Assembly: GCA_019279435.1 (NCBI GenBank)
Contig: JAAALK010000080.1
Span: 89,115,653 to 89,179,652 of the forward strand
DNA: 64,000 nt
Source: Zizania palustris
Lineage: Eukaryota; Streptophyta; Magnoliopsida; Poales; Poaceae
Direction of reading: 5' to 3'
Shown: positions 1 to 12,360 of the stretch, piece by piece
How the letters are laid out: every line of letters starts with the position of its first letter
How positions within the stretch are numbered: the first letter of the stretch is position 1
The notes under the pieces: generated by a model
Database searches by the model: none
What the model was told of the DNA's origin: nothing
The model's input: the letters and a program-made list of their open reading frames with translations, nothing else
Made by a program: the position numbers and the translations under genes

Positions 1-745
1 GGAAAATGAGCTAGCTACGGTGCAAAAGTACTTTACAGCCTTACAGACGTGTCAGGTAACGTCACATCTTGACCATCTAGACGACAAACCATGGGCAGAG
101 GGGGCCCCTGGTACGACTTCTGTACTGTAGCGGGGCGTAAAATATCTTCTGGGTTTGGAGCTGGGGTCTCCGAACTGGGGCTCCGAACCAGGGCTACGAA
201 CTGGGGCCTCCGAACTGGGGCCTCCGAACTGGGGGGCTCCGAACTAGGGCCTCCGAACTGGGCCCTCCGAACCGGGGCCTCCGAACTGGGGGCCTCCGAA
301 CTGGGCCCTCCTAACCGGGGCCACTGAACCGGGGCCTCCGAACTGGGGCCTCCGAACTAGGGGGGCCTCCGAACCGGCCGGACAGGGTCCGGAGACTAGC
401 TCTGAGGGGATCTGAAGGGAGCCCGAAGGCTAACTCCGGACAGGGCTCGAAGGCTAACTCTGAAGAAGGCCCGGAGGCTGGCTTCGAAGTTAGCCTGAGA
501 CTTAGCTTCTAGCGGTCTTCAGGGGTTCTTGAGGGCTTAGCTTCGGAGGGCTCCAAAGGACCTCGCTCCAGAGGACTTCGACGAGCCCCTGGGGCTTCGG
601 CCCTGCAAGCTCCGGCATAAACCATGAGACTTGGGAACAGTTCTTGGGGAGGAAACAGGCTTCGACAGTGTTGGGCTCCGGGCCGAAGGCTGTCGCGGGC
701 TGACATCATTTGGCCCCTGTACAGGGGAAATATATTCCCCCGACA
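1..745 (-). mobile_element. LTR of element P (left copy, cut by window edge)
   Basis: The segment ends in CCCCCGACA, that is, it starts TGTCGGGGG on the minus strand. It is alignable by eye with 1606-2420: both share the stretch around GGGGCAGAGGGGGCCC, the tail before the end (TTTGGCCCCT, then CAGGGGAAA) and the GACGTCA-like step. I read it as the 3' LTR of a minus-strand LTR retrotransposon whose 5' LTR is 1606-2420. The left end lies outside the window. It contains the 16 bp tandem array at 166-378. The lineage is unknown, but the TGTTGGGGGAAA start resembles the LTR of Tat element A. Confidence 0.6.
166..378. repeat. Minisatellite of about 16 bp units inside LTR P
   Basis: There are about fourteen head-to-tail copies of a unit close to CTCCGAACTGGGGC, with small length changes in the G run. 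In one plus frame this gives a repetitive peptide of the type ASELG/PPNWALRTG, which I take as a by-product, not a protein. The homologous LTR copy at 1606-2420 has looser CTCCGAAG/GCCCG(A/G)AGG repeats but no such array, so the array expanded in one copy only. Confidence 0.85.
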
Positions 746-1605
746 CGAAGCAAGGCTTCTGAGCTTGATTCTGTACTAAGAATGGATATTTGGTGTGGAT
801 TCACCAAACCATGATAATGTGAGCCACCTTCAGCTCTGAGCCACCTTCGACTCTGGGATGCTTCAGGTATGGAACCCGGAATCCCTGGACGCATCGGGCC
901 AGTGGCCCGGAGTCCTTCATGTTACTGCTACGGGCCCGAAGGCGTTGTGTAGCCTTCGGATGTTGAATCCGGTTTTAAATAGACTTCGAAGTCATCCTCT
1001 TGTCCTTATCAATAAAAAGTTGTTACCTCGGTTCTTAAAAGAATGAGGTTGTTGGCTTCGGGTCTTGACAAGGACACAGCAAATCTTTGGTTTTAACAAG
1101 CGGAAGCAAGGCTTCGGCAATCAGAAAATGAAGCAAAGCTTCTACATTAAATAAAGTGAAGCAAGGCTTTGGGTTATTGATAAAGTGAAGTAAGATTTTG
1201 ATTTAAAGGTGAAGTAAGACTTCGGTTTTAAAGCGAAGTAAGACTTCGGTAATTTATTGAAAATAATTGCAAATTTCACGGTGAAGTGAGGCATCAGGCT
1301 GTGTACATACCTCGTAAGTGGGTGAAAGGCATGCCTCGTAGCCCCTAAGGCTTCGGAGGCCTTCGACGCATGAAGCGGAACCGCTTGCCGGAGGGTGAAC
1401 TCCGAAGCCTGTGGGATGTGGAAGGCGAGACAGGCCTTCGGGCTGCACTCGAAGCCCCTTGCCGTACGGTGAACGAAGCAATAAGACTTTGAAGCTGCCC
1501 CCTAAAGTTCACTTCAACATACAACACCTGCGTTATCTACAACACAAGTTTTTTGTGTATATGTTGTATAAAATAAACCTCGAAGGGTTCTCTCAGAAGG
1601 AGAAA
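746..1605 (-). mobile_element. Internal region between the two P LTRs, no coding seen
   Basis: I see no recognisable gag or pol. The stretch from about 1040 to 1260 is rich in loose repeats of a motif near GAAG(C/T)AAG(G/A)CTTCGG. If 1-745 and 1606-2420 are the two LTRs, the internal part is under 0.9 kb, so the element would be a very small non-autonomous derivative. No clear primer-binding site or polypurine tract was recognised. Confidence 0.4.
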
Positions 1606-2420
1606 TGATTTATACTGGTTCGGACCTTCCCAAATGGATAACAGCCCTAAATCCAGTTTGTGGTGGATTTGGCATAGTTTGCCTCGGTTGAATCTAATGG
1701 ATCCGGAGCATTTGGCGATTACAAGGGCTTGGCCTTGCTTTTATAGGCACGCAGTCCTAAGGAAAAGACCTAAATGCCCTCTATAAGTCATAGGCTTTAT
1801 AGGTCCTAGAAGGGAAAAAATACTAGTCTACTATACAAAGTGCTTTACAGCTTTACAGATGTGTCAGATAAACGTCACTTCTGAGTAGCTAAACGACATA
1901 CTAGGGGCAGAGGGGGCCCTGGTATGGCTTCTAAACTGTAGCGAAGTATAGATATTTTCCTGGTTCAAAGTAGTGGCTGGAGCTCTTCGGGCGGAGACTG
2001 CGATTAAGGCTTCGAAGTGCACTCCAAAGTGGACTTCGAAGCATGCTCTGAACTGAACACCAAATGTACTCTCGGAGACTTGGCTTCGAATTGGCTGGAG
2101 AGGGTCCGGAGACTGGCTCTGGGGAGCTCCAAAAGAAGCCCGAGGTTTCCTTCTGGAGGGCTCCAAGAGGAGCTCGGAAGCTAACTTCGGAAGAGGCCCG
2201 GAGGTTAGCTTCGAAGAGAACCTGAGGCTAGGCTCAGGAAGACTCCGAAGGGAGTCTGGAGGCTAGCTCCGAAGAGAGCCCGAAGGCCTGGACCAAATGT
2301 CGCTTGGGAAAACATTGGTGGGGAGGAGTCTGCTTCGACAGTGTCAGGCTCCGGGCCAGAGGCCTACAGAGGCTGACGTCATTTGGCCCCTATTCAGGGG
2401 AAAACTTATTTCCCCCAACA
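1606..2420 (-). mobile_element. LTR of element P (right copy, putative 5' LTR)
   Basis: On minus this starts TGTTGGGGGAAAT (2420 downward) and is homologous to 1-745. A minus-strand TATAAAAG lies at 1738-1745, consistent with a promoter reading leftward. The left edge (TGATTTATACTGG at 1606) is my choice because it gives TG...CA ends; it is uncertain by tens of bases. The right edge abuts the CACTA transposase coding region, so P appears to have inserted into the CACTA element or cut it. Confidence 0.6.
1738..1745 (-). promoter_or_regulatory. TATA box of LTR P
   Basis: The sequence reads TATAAAAG on the minus strand, inside the putative 5' LTR and about 130 bases from its downstream edge. 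It is placed as expected for an LTR promoter and supports the minus orientation of P. Confidence 0.45.
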
Positions 2421-4740
2421 AGATGTATGTTTGTAGCCCCTGATTGATGAGCTTTTATTGTTGTGGGATGGAGTTGAAACATTTGATGCCTTTTTGAAAA
2501 AGGAACTCCATCTCTGAGCTGTACTATTGTGGACTATAAATGATTTTTCATCATTAGGGTACCTAAGTGGATGGAGCACATGTGGTACATATGCATGTCC
2601 TTCTTGTGGTCCAGTGACAAAATCATTTCTCCTGAAGATTGGTAAAAAGTCATGCTATATGGGTCATCATCGATGGCTGCCAAAAAATCACAGATACCAA
2701 AGGCAAAGGATGCAGTTTGATGGCTTGATAGAGATTGAACTTGCACCGAAAACAATGAGTTTCAACACTATTCTTAAAATGTTAGAAGAAAGAGAGTTTG
2801 TGCTAGGGAAAAAGGTGTGCATATCAAAGAAGGACAACAAGAAAGGCAAGAATAAGGAAATGGTAGATGAAATTGCTAAGAAACACAAGCGTAAAACAAA
2901 AAGAGAAAATAATGAGTCAAATTGGTTTTATTGTAAGGAGGTGAAGAATCCTAAGGATTGGTTGAAAAAAAGGTCAGTGTTCTTGAATCTACCATATTGG
3001 GAACACAATAGATTAAGACATAATCTAGACATAATGCACTTAGAGAAAAATGTGAGTGACAACTTTATCTCGACTTTGTTATCTATTTGTCATAAAACAA
3101 AGAATGACCTTAATGCACGACTAGATTTAGTTGAACTTAGAATTCGAGAGAATCTTCATCTTGTTGTACATATTGATGGAAAGCAGACGCTTCCTAATGC
3201 ACCTTTTACGATGTCTAGAGAGGAAAAGGAGATCATTTGCTCAGTAATTAAAAACCTTAGGAAATACTTTATATTAAGTGGACTGAAAAGTCATGACAAT
3301 CATGTTTTACTACATGACATTCTACCGATGGCGCTCCGATCCTGTTACCCTAGCAAAGATGTCATGAGGATAGTTGTTGAACTCTCTAATTTCTTCATGA
3401 TGTTGTGCTCCAAAGTGATAGATGTGGATGGGTTGGGAAAGCTTAAAGAGAGTATTGTGATGACACTATGTGATATGGAGAGAACTTTCCAGCCATCATT
3501 TTTTACTGTGATTGTGCATTTGGTAGAAGAAGTTAAAAATGGTGGCCCTATTCAGTACCTATGGATGTACCCATGGAAAGGTATGCAACTACATTTAGTT
3601 TGCACTGTCGTATTCAATAAATAATTTTCACAACTTACACATGTCTATAATTGCATATTTGCATATCGATTTTTTGTTCTGGTAAAGGCACTTGTGAAGA
3701 ATAGAGTTTACCTATAGAAGGATCAATTTCTGAAGGATATTGCATGGAGGAATTCTTGGAATTTTGTTCAAAATTTTTAGAAGGACCTACATATTTTACT
3801 AGGCCATCTAGAAATCTTGAATCTTCTCATGAAAAAAGGCTTGTACTTATTTGATAGTGCTGGTGAACCAATTGGAGAGTGTACTATGGTCAACATTGAT
3901 AAGCATCTTCTTGTTCTGTCACACAGATATGTATTGTGACATTTCGATGAACTTGAGGATTTACGTAGGTTTGTTCTTATAGTGCTCCATGTTATGTTTA
4001 TTTTGTAGTAACTTATTGATGACATGACACTGATCTGATTGTTGTAGAGAATTATTGGAAGAGGAGAAAAGCAAATTGTGGCCATCAACAAATTTGACAC
4101 CTTGTTCCATTTAGAAGTTGACTGATGAACACTTTCCTGATTGGTTAGAGCAAAAGGTGTGTACATCTTAAATTGATGCATTTTAGGCACACCATTAATA
4201 GATGAAATGGATATAATATAATTCATTGTACAAACAGGTTATCCTTGGGGATGGAACAAGCATCACGACAAAGGTTAGAGCATTGGCTGCAAAACCTAGC
4301 AGATTTGGTGTGAGATGCAGTGGATTTAGTATTAATGGTTTTAGGTTCCACACTATGAGCCGTGAGGCTGCACGCTTGACACAAAATAGTGGTATAGTGA
4401 ACATCGCACGTGATGGTGTGAATTATTATGGTATAATATCATGTATAATTGAATTGTCATATGTAGAGTACAAGGTAGTGCTTTTTAAAGGTGAAAGGTA
4501 TGATGTTCATCATCAAGCTGGGTTATGACAAGATGATTTTAGATTCATTCTTGTGAATTTTTCTGAAAGATATACACAGGACAAAAATTAGAGCATGATC
4601 CTTTTGTATTCTCTTCACAAGTGCAACAAGTCTTTTATGTCCAAGATCCAAGAGCTAAAGCATGGCACACTGTCGTGAGAGTTATACCATGTGATAATTT
4701 TGACATGGGTGCTGAATTGTTGGCAGATGAAACAGATTAG
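2421..4740 (+). pseudogene. CACTA transposase, TNP2-like, decayed, 5' end missing
   Basis: TNP2 (TnpD-type) transposases of plant CACTA/En/Spm elements bind and cut the element ends. The reading frame from 2421 has a family core: PLIDEL..LW, then WTINDFSS..YLSGWSTCG and ACPSCG. It continues with SVFLNLPYWEHN followed by LRHNLDIMHLEKNV (about 2965-3060), typical of Transposase_21. Next comes the DUF4218-like part with MERTFQPSFF and VHLVEEVKNGGP (about 3475-3555). Further exon-like pieces follow: HRYVL..FDEL near 3925, HFPDW near 4130, NGFRFHT..TQNSG near 4335-4395, and QVQQVFYVQDPRAKAWH near 4620-4670. A stop lies at about 2515 and others follow. The start is lost at the junction with LTR P. 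The longest open stretch is 2527-3624. Confidence 0.85.
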
Positions 4741-6467
4741 ATTGTACAAACTGATATTATGTTTTAGTTTTTTGTTTTCAGTTTTTCAATTTTCAGTTTT
4801 CAATTTTACAGTTTTTCAGTTAACAAGTTGAAAGAAGATAAGACTAGATTGTTGAATGGCAATTTTGTTGATGCTGCTGATTTGGTATGAGACATTATAA
4901 TAAATACTTATTGGAAAATTATACGTTGACTAACAATTCTATTTATGTTGATGTTGCTGCTTTGAGTTGTTCTGTTGATGTTGATGCTGCTAATTTGAGT
5001 TGTTGTGTGGATATTGATGCTGTTGATTTGAGTTGTGTGCTATAATTGTACTTGTTGTAAAGAAATGTTTCAAATATCAAGTTCTGAAACTGAGGATGGG
5101 CAATCATTTCCCTGGACTTGCATGTTAAGTAAACCATGAACCTATTTTTTTCACATAATTAATTTTACCTATTAATACGTCACCTTGTGTTCGGTAGTGT
5201 TTCTAAATCAAATGCATCATCGTAATAGTTGTCTGCCGTAACTATAGCTTTCAGACCAAAATCAAAAGTGCAAATGATCTTTTAAAATATTTTGAGTATA
5301 TTTTTAGTTAGTATACAGTAAATTTCATGATTTTTTCAAAAAAATAAAAACAATAGCATCTGCATAAAACGTGTAAAAATCATTGAATAACCAAAATTCA
5401 TAGAATAATCATATTCATAATTTTGAGTATATTTTTAGTTAGTATACAGTAAATTTCATTAAATTTTCAAAAAAAACAATAGCATCTGCATAAAAATGTA
5501 TAAAATCAATGAATAATCAAAACTCATACAATAATCATATTCATAATTTTGAGTATATTTTTAGTTAGTATAAAGTAAATTTCATGAAATTTTCAAAGAA
5601 AACAAGAACAATAGCATCTGCATAAAACATGTAAAAATACCAAAAAACCACGTGCCTTCAGCTATTACACTATCAATGCTTTCTTGAATGTATGGTGCAA
5701 GCACCATTTTTATCTTCGGCTTTCATTTCATGTATATAACTGCATCGCCGCCCGTGATGCCCACTCCTCTCCTCAATCCCCATTCCGCAATCGCCCACTC
5801 ATGTCGTAACCTTCGCCCTCTAGTCCATAGCGCCGGCCACCGCATCAAATCTTGCCTCCACGGCGTCGCGTTCAATCTCTCACTCACTTGGGGGCTCCCC
5901 GCACTACTGTGGCTTGGGGGCTGGGGCCGTCGATGCTCGCCAGAGCTTGGGCTGCGCATGCACTCGAACTCTCCAAGAGTAGCACCGCTTCCTCACTTTC
6001 TCACTAACCGAGCTGAGCAACCGAGCAGCCGAGCAGGTGCTGTATCTCACTTTCTCACATTCTCACTTTGATTATTAAAATGTTTGTTGTTGTGCAATAC
6101 TACAATGTGATGTGCTATTGTGCTATCTTGTTGAATGCGTGAATAATCATTGTGAATGTTAAATTTGTTTGAGAACGATATTTGTTTGAATCAGGGTACC
6201 ATAAACATGATTAGTTTTGTGATTTCATTTTGTTATAATTTCAATCATTGCTAACATCTATCCGTGTAGGAACATTCTAGGGATTGTGAGACATATGTAC
6301 TAATGTTCTACTTGCTTTTGAATAATAGGAAACATGAGCTTGTTTTCCAGCCTTTATCCTTTTATTGAACACGTCTTTCAATATTTTCTTGGTTTTTATT
6401 GCTTTACTATGTTATGGTAGTTTAATGTGTGCCTTTTTGTATTGTCTCATTCATATACGGTGTAGTG
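4741..6467. other. CACTA interior without recognised gene
   Basis: The sequence is AT-rich, with the 130 bp tandem repeat at 5290-5640. A GC-richer patch at about 5740-6060 looks like a leader or first exon in base composition, but I cannot assign it to a protein. Nothing else is supported. Confidence 0.5.
5290..5640. repeat. Tandem repeat, about 2.7 copies of a ~128 bp unit
   Basis: Copies begin TTTTGAGTATATTTTTAG at 5290, 5421 and 5547 (steps of 131 and 126). Each continues with GTAAATTTCAT and CAATAGCATCTGCATAAAA. The third copy is cut at about 5640. The array lies in the CACTA interior. Confidence 0.9.
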
Positions 6468-7344
6468 ATGGGTCCTCCATAGAAAGAGTTGAAGAGGGAC
6501 AATTTGGGGAGGTTTCAGCGTCATACAAAAGCTGAAAAAATGTTTTGTGTACCGAAGATTGAACAGAACATTGGGTCCTCTACTACATCAAGCGGCATCT
6601 GTGAGGTTTGCTAGTGTGGTAAGATTAAGATCGAAGTCTGCCCTTTCAAGTGCGCGTCGTTATCCAAAAGGGAGCAAGTGGTTCTTCAGTTGGACTCGGA
6701 CTCGGATGACGACCTACCGCATAAAGTAAGGGCAAGTGGTGGCATAGGGCAAACTGTAGAGGCAAGTCGTGGCAAATGGCTAACTACAGAGGGAAGTGGT
6801 GGCAGAGGGCAAACTGCAGAGGCAAGTCGTGGTGAAGGGAAAAAATGTAGAGGCAAGTGGTGGCAAAGGGCAAAATGCACAGGCTAGCAGTAGGAAGAAG
6901 AGGCATGAGGCAATAACTTCTTTTTATCATTCAATTCAATCATTCATGAATTTATCTATATTCAATTTAAATTGCTAGCTTTTAGGAATCATTTCTTGAG
7001 GATTATGGCAGAGTAAATTTAGTATTTTTTATGAATTACTTATCTGAGTTTCAATGCACAAAATTTTATCCAAGTAGTTGTAGTTTGATCCCAACAAAAC
7101 AATTCTCTAAGACAGAATAGCTTACTCTGTTGTGGCATTGACATATACCTAAATAAAATTATCAATACAAGACATAAAATTACTTATCTAAGTTTTAATG
7201 CACAAAAATTTATCCAAGGTTTTGAATTAATGTTTCTCTCTTCGTGCAGGACTATCTAGACATAGTGATTCAACAGCTAGACATAATGATCGAGAAGCTG
7301 AACGTAGGGATGGACAAGCTTGATGTAGTGATCGACAAGATGTA
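6468..7344 (+). pseudogene. Unidentified multi-exon gene inside the CACTA element
   Basis: I do not recognise this gene. An ATG at 6468 opens a frame that, apart from two stops, reads through a basic, cysteine-containing segment and an acidic DSDSDDD stretch (about 6695). It then enters a 30 bp tandem repeat encoding ten-residue units rich in SGG and GQTAEAS. A later exon after a CAG acceptor at about 7248 reads DYLDIVIQQLD, then a regular heptad series with I, L and M at core positions, and ends at TAA near 7342. A coiled coil is therefore likely at the C-terminus. The position between TNP2 and the second transposase gene suggests an element-borne or captured gene. Exon borders between 6890 and 7250 are not resolved. 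Confidence 0.4.
6732..6882 (+). repeat. 30 bp tandem repeat in coding frame
   Basis: Five units start at 6732, 6762, 6792, 6822 and 6853, each near GCAAGTGGTGGCAAAGGGC followed by AAACTGCAGAG. The 30 bp period keeps the frame and yields decapeptide repeats. The last step is 31 bp and shifts the frame. Confidence 0.9.
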
Positions 7345-9841
7345 ATGTAAATGGCATGGACGATGACGTTATAGCTAATCTTTTGGTTAGTTAGTGGTGG
7401 TTGTTGTTAGGGAACCATTGTTGTTATCGATGGATCATTGGTATCTTTTGGTTATTTAGTGCTAGTTGTTGTTATTGATGGATCACTGGTATCTTTTGTT
7501 CAGTTTGTGGTGGATGTTGTAATCAATGGATGGATGCACTAGTGACTGATGGATTCTATAATTAAGAATTAGTAATGAGAGTAATAATTGACTGCATGCT
7601 ATATGATGATGCTATTTTTGATCAGATTGTATGCTTTTGATCAGAATAGTTGTCTGCCATAAGAGAAAGCATTTGTTATGCTGGTATAGTACAAACAAAT
7701 ACTTGAACAATCTTCCATGTGATTTGTCCGCCATAAATGAAAGCATCCAATAAGCTCTGATTTTAGTTGTGTCCTTTCAGTTTTATATTTCCTTGAAAAT
7801 CCAAAATCCCAAATATTCTGGTGCAAATGCAAAATTCCAAATATTTTGGTACAAAATCAAAATCTGGTAAAATGAAAAATTGAAAAATTCCAATTTAGGG
7901 GCAACATCTAATTCACAAAATTATTCTTTGAAGATTGCCTAAATTGATGGTTAAATCTCATTCCACTTTATTTTTTTATATTTTTCTACATCCATTTGCT
8001 ATTTTTAACTCATTAATTGTGTTCCTACGATTTATATTGAAATATGTGAAATTTGAACTGCAAGTACCTCATATAATGCACCAAAATTTATAGAAAATCA
8101 TATTCATGTTTTGTGTCCATTTTTAGTCTTTATCCACTAAATTCATAGTTTTCCTGAAAAACGATGTTATGATACTCTATCGGTAATGTGAAGCTTAAGG
8201 GTTTTTTTATTCTAAGAAAATCATATAAAGTCTAAAAAATACGAGATTTGTCGTGGTGTTATGATATTAAAAGTACATTCTATGATAAAAATTTGAAAAT
8301 GTTTCAACAAAGTTTTCACATTGGATGTTAAGTAACTCGACATTCTCTTGAGAGGAACTAGAGTTTTGAAAAAGAATTGGCTCGGGTCGAAAGTAAATTG
8401 ACGGTTAAATATTTATTTGAACTTGAAACTTTTTGTATAATCAAAATACAACATTTTTCATTCCATTTTAATTTTTTGTATTTTTCTACATCCATTTGCT
8501 ATTGTTAACTCATTAATTGTGTTCCTGTGATTTATATTGAAATATGTGAAATTAGAATTGCAAGTACCTCATATAATGCACCAAAATTTATAAAAAAATC
8601 ATATTCATGTTTTGTGTCCATTTTTAGTTCTTATCCACTAAATTCATAGTTGTTTTTAAAAAATGTTATGAAACTCAAATAAAGTGTGAAAATTCAGAAC
8701 TAAATTTAAGCAATGTTTGTTAAGATGAAGCACTCTGATTTTAATATGTATTGTAGGCTACAAACATATTAATATGTATTATAGGCCACCAACCAACTGT
8801 GCTAGTGCTACTTTCCTGATCGGTTTCTACATGAAATTGTATTGAAAGCTTGTAGCGAATACAGAAACGAAAATATTTGGCGGTAGGCTGAGCGCCAAAA
8901 TTCTTTTACCGCATTTACTGTAACATCACAACTTATCCCCCACTTTCTCCTTTAATCACTCCGGCATGCTCTCCATCTTCCCAAATGCTCCCGCGCTGGC
9001 TACCGCACCTGCTTGCTGGCAACCGCATCTGCTCACCGTTGCCATCTCTGGATCCAGGAATTGCCTTCGTCCCCATCTTTAGCCTACATGCAACCCTCGC
9101 CGTCAATCAAATCTCATCGCTCAGCAAGAACCACATGCCCAACAAACAGATACTGCACTCCTGCGTGCGTTCTTCAACGTCGGTTCCAAAGTATCGATAT
9201 GTTGCCGATTGATCCTGGAAAGACATGTGGTTGGAGAAGGGAAAATTTCATTATTCTTTCTTTGGATTTACTGTTTATGAAAGCGATGCATGTCTGATTT
9301 CATCTAATTTCATTACCCCTTCCCATCCTAGATTTGAGAAATGACATTGAATTAGGGTTAAACCAAATTTACTACCTTGGACATGTAATATCTGGGCAAG
9401 TAGTAACCACACAGACCCAAATTCATCAGTACTTGTGGATTTATCAGCTTTTCAAAGGATGGGTTTAATCTTTTTTCTTTGCTGACCTATTATAAACTTA
9501 GTTTACTATATCAAAAAAGTGTAATTTTTTCATTTTGTTATGCTGTCATCTCATCATGTAAAGTTGTAAACATCATCTCCTTTTTCTTGATCCCATTTTT
9601 TGAAGTGTTAAACCTTGCATCAATTACTATAGGTTTAATAGCCCACAAATGGAATGGTGCCACTAATCTTATGAACAACTGTACAACTGTATAAATATCT
9701 TATAATTAACATATGAGTTTTGGATTGTTTCATCCATTTTGTCTTGTGTTGTTTGACCATTTAAGTGTACTTGCAAAGATTAGAACATCACCTAACCATT
9801 ATTATTATATTCATATATTTTACTTATTGTTCCATGTATTT
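7345..9841. other. CACTA interior, AT-rich, with a direct repeat pair
   Basis: No gene is recognised. The stretch holds a pair of 190 bp direct repeats (7960-8151 and 8460-8651). A GC-richer patch follows at about 8880-9230 that, by composition, could be a leader exon of the Transposase_24-like gene downstream, but I see no homology to support that. Confidence 0.45.
7960..8651. repeat. Direct repeat pair, ~190 bp each (7960-8151, 8460-8651)
   Basis: Both copies share TTTTTCTACATCCATTTGCT, then CTCATTAATTGTGTTCCT, CAAGTACCTCATATAATGCA and TTTTGTGTCCATTTTTAG, with scattered substitutions. They are spaced 500 bp apart start to start. A dispersed intra-element duplication is the simplest reading. 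Confidence 0.85.
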
Positions 9842-12300
9842 CTATAGGAAAGGCTTCTCTGAGTGTGAGATCAACTTGCTTAGGGAGGTAAGCTTATAGT
9901 TGAATACTTATAGTTGAATGCTGATAGCTCAATACTTATAGTCGATGAGTCAAATCATTGTAACCTCAGATAAAATCATGGTAAGCCCACTTTGACGGTT
10001 ATGGAACTTGACCCTCCAAGAAAAAGAGGATGCAAAACCTATTGAGAATGAGAGGGAGAACATAGCAGAGCGTGACAATGATGACTTACCGGAGCACGAG
10101 AACAAAGATGACTTATAGGGTCCTCTTGATGTTGATGGCTTATTGGGCCGCCTCCCAAGCCAACATACATGAACCCCGATTAATATAATATGTAAGTTTC
10201 ATATTTTTTCTTGCATATCCAAATGCAGTGTCAAAATAATCTATTTCCTATATGTTGGGCCAAATTGAGAGGTGAGACAAGTTTTATGGGAGTTCAGAGT
10301 TTCAAATATAGTGGATTTACAAGGAGGAAAGGTAATTGTAGGGACTGATGAAAATGGTGTCACAAATGAAAGGTCAGCCTCCATTCTTGGTCAGTACCTT
10401 GGACAGATAGTAGAAAAACCATCATTAGCTCCTTTACACATTGAAAGATGGGACAATGCTCTGTTCAATACACACAAGCAAAAAATAATCAAAGATGCGG
10501 AGGTAAATTTAATGTTCCTAGCTAGTTCAATCAAAAGTAACTCAATTTCCTTCCATCTAGTAACATCTACCTATACTGTTTATAGCAAAACTTTTAGTTC
10601 TCCTGTTAAACGCTAAATCTTACAAGGGATTGGGTGCTAAAGACTGTTAACAATAGGTGGCGATCCTACAAATGAAAGTTGAAGAAACAATATTTCAATC
10701 TTGAAGACAGGTCGATAGATGAAATCATAAATGGGAAACCAAATAAAGTGAATGAATTTCATGGAAATCTCTAGCTGGATTTTGGTGCCAAGAACCACAT
10801 AAGGTGCCACCCTTTTATTTATCATTTATACGTAGTATGAAAGTAACGAGTGTAACATCACTTCATCACTCTTTTATATTTGCAGAAAGTATGTGCGACA
10901 AACTCTAGGATCGCAAAAGAATAGAAAAATACACACACATCTGGGAGAAAACGCCATGCTATGCTGAAAAAAGAGATGGTGAGATATATTCATCCCAAGT
11001 TACTTATTGTATTCACAATCATCTAATTTAGATTTGTAATGAGCCTCAATTTTCTCTGTTGTGCAGGAAGTTAACCAAAAAAGAAAGATTAATAGGCTTG
11101 AATTATGGGAGGCTGCTCACAAGAAAAAAAATGGCAGATACACTACCCACAAAGTGGATGCAGTAATGGTACATTTTTTATCCTAAGCATTTATGATCGT
11201 TCTGAATTTCTGTTTACCATTTTGTGACCTTGCACTATTTTTATTTCTATAGAATGCATCATATGAGGAATTAGAAAAAAGGAAACAAAACAATAATGGT
11301 AATCTTTCAGCTCAAGATTTTAATGAGGTGTTCAATGTGATAGTTGCTAAGGAGTTAAAAGCATGAAGGTACTATGATGATAAGTACTGGAGTGAAGTTC
11401 GAGTGTCCTAAGGTCTAACTTTTGTCACTCAAACTGTGAAAGAATGAAGGTACCAAGATAAATTAAATGAAATGGAGAATAAGATGCAACACATGGGTGG
11501 TGTCATGAAGCATTGGCTTGGTTTCATGTTAAAAAAGTTTCCTGATGAGATTTCATAAAGGAAATGGTAGCCAATCTACATGATGATGAAGTAACCATCT
11601 GTTTCTTTTTTGGAATGTCAACTACATATTTTTTTCTCATTGATAGCAGTGATTAGAAGTAATCCCTCCCTCTCTTTTTTTTTCAATGATAAACTTGTAG
11701 AATTAGAAAGTCATACTGATCACACCCCCTACACACTCAATTGGTAATGTGCAATCTCCCACAAATGAAGTGCAGGTAATACATAACCTACTTTATGTCA
11801 AATGTACTAAGCTACATCAATATTATTAAAGGTTTTATTAATGTATTATGTAATATGGTTGATTATACTTTGCAGCACCACACATCCACCAAAGACCATA
11901 CGTCTTTAACTATTGAGCAGATAGTTGCAACGGTATGCAGTAGATCATGCAAACTACATCTCATGGTAATTATGTAATGAAATTCCCACCATTTGAACAT
12001 GCTTATAAGTTCTAAGTTATGTTCACTGTTTGGCTCCTATTTACTACCAGAGGCTCATATTCACAATTATGTTCATGAAGGTAATGGTAACGCAGCCACA
12101 AATTTTTCCCAAGATCCCATATTGACAAGCATGGTATGTCTAAGCTAACATTGCAATATTAATCTATAATGGGTCAACTTGTTTTAATGATGATGTATTT
12201 TGACTAATATAAGTTCTGCTTATTCTAGAGGACTCGAAGAGTTAAAGACCCTAGTTTGAACCAATCAGAATCTGTATGCTTCTATTCTGCTTGTTTTCTT
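9842..12300 (+). pseudogene. CACTA second transposase gene (Transposase_24/Ptta En-Spm-like)
   Basis: This is the accessory (TnpA-like) gene of En/Spm elements, expected to bind subterminal repeats. Exons separated by AT-rich introns read as follows. An acidic piece near 10013-10120 comes first. At about 10272-10510 there is TDENGVTNERSASILG followed by YLGQIVEKPSLAPLHIERW. A piece near 10655-10790 includes NNRWRSYK and KKQYFN. THTSGRKRHAMLKKE follows near 10930, and NRLELWEAAHKKK..GRYT near 11095-11150. The piece YEELEKRKQNNNGNL lies at about 11262-11330 and is followed by a helical tail to 11560. Small exon-like pieces at 11880 and 12235 may be the end. Stops interrupt several pieces. It lies 5 kb downstream of TNP2 on the same strand, the usual CACTA arrangement. 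Confidence 0.65.
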
Positions 12301-12360
12301 TTGTAATTAAGTTATTTAAATGTACAAAACTCTTACCTTCATGTTTTGCTTGGTAGATCC

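Noticed and set aside
91..327. Open frame with repeated peptide (ASELG, PPNW) near the left end
   Set aside because: It is the translation of the 16 bp minisatellite in an LTR; no start context, domain or conservation supports a protein.
6732..8651. CRISPR-like or other regularly spaced repeat array
   Set aside because: The repeats are head-to-tail or a single distant pair with no spacers of even size, and the DNA is plant nuclear.
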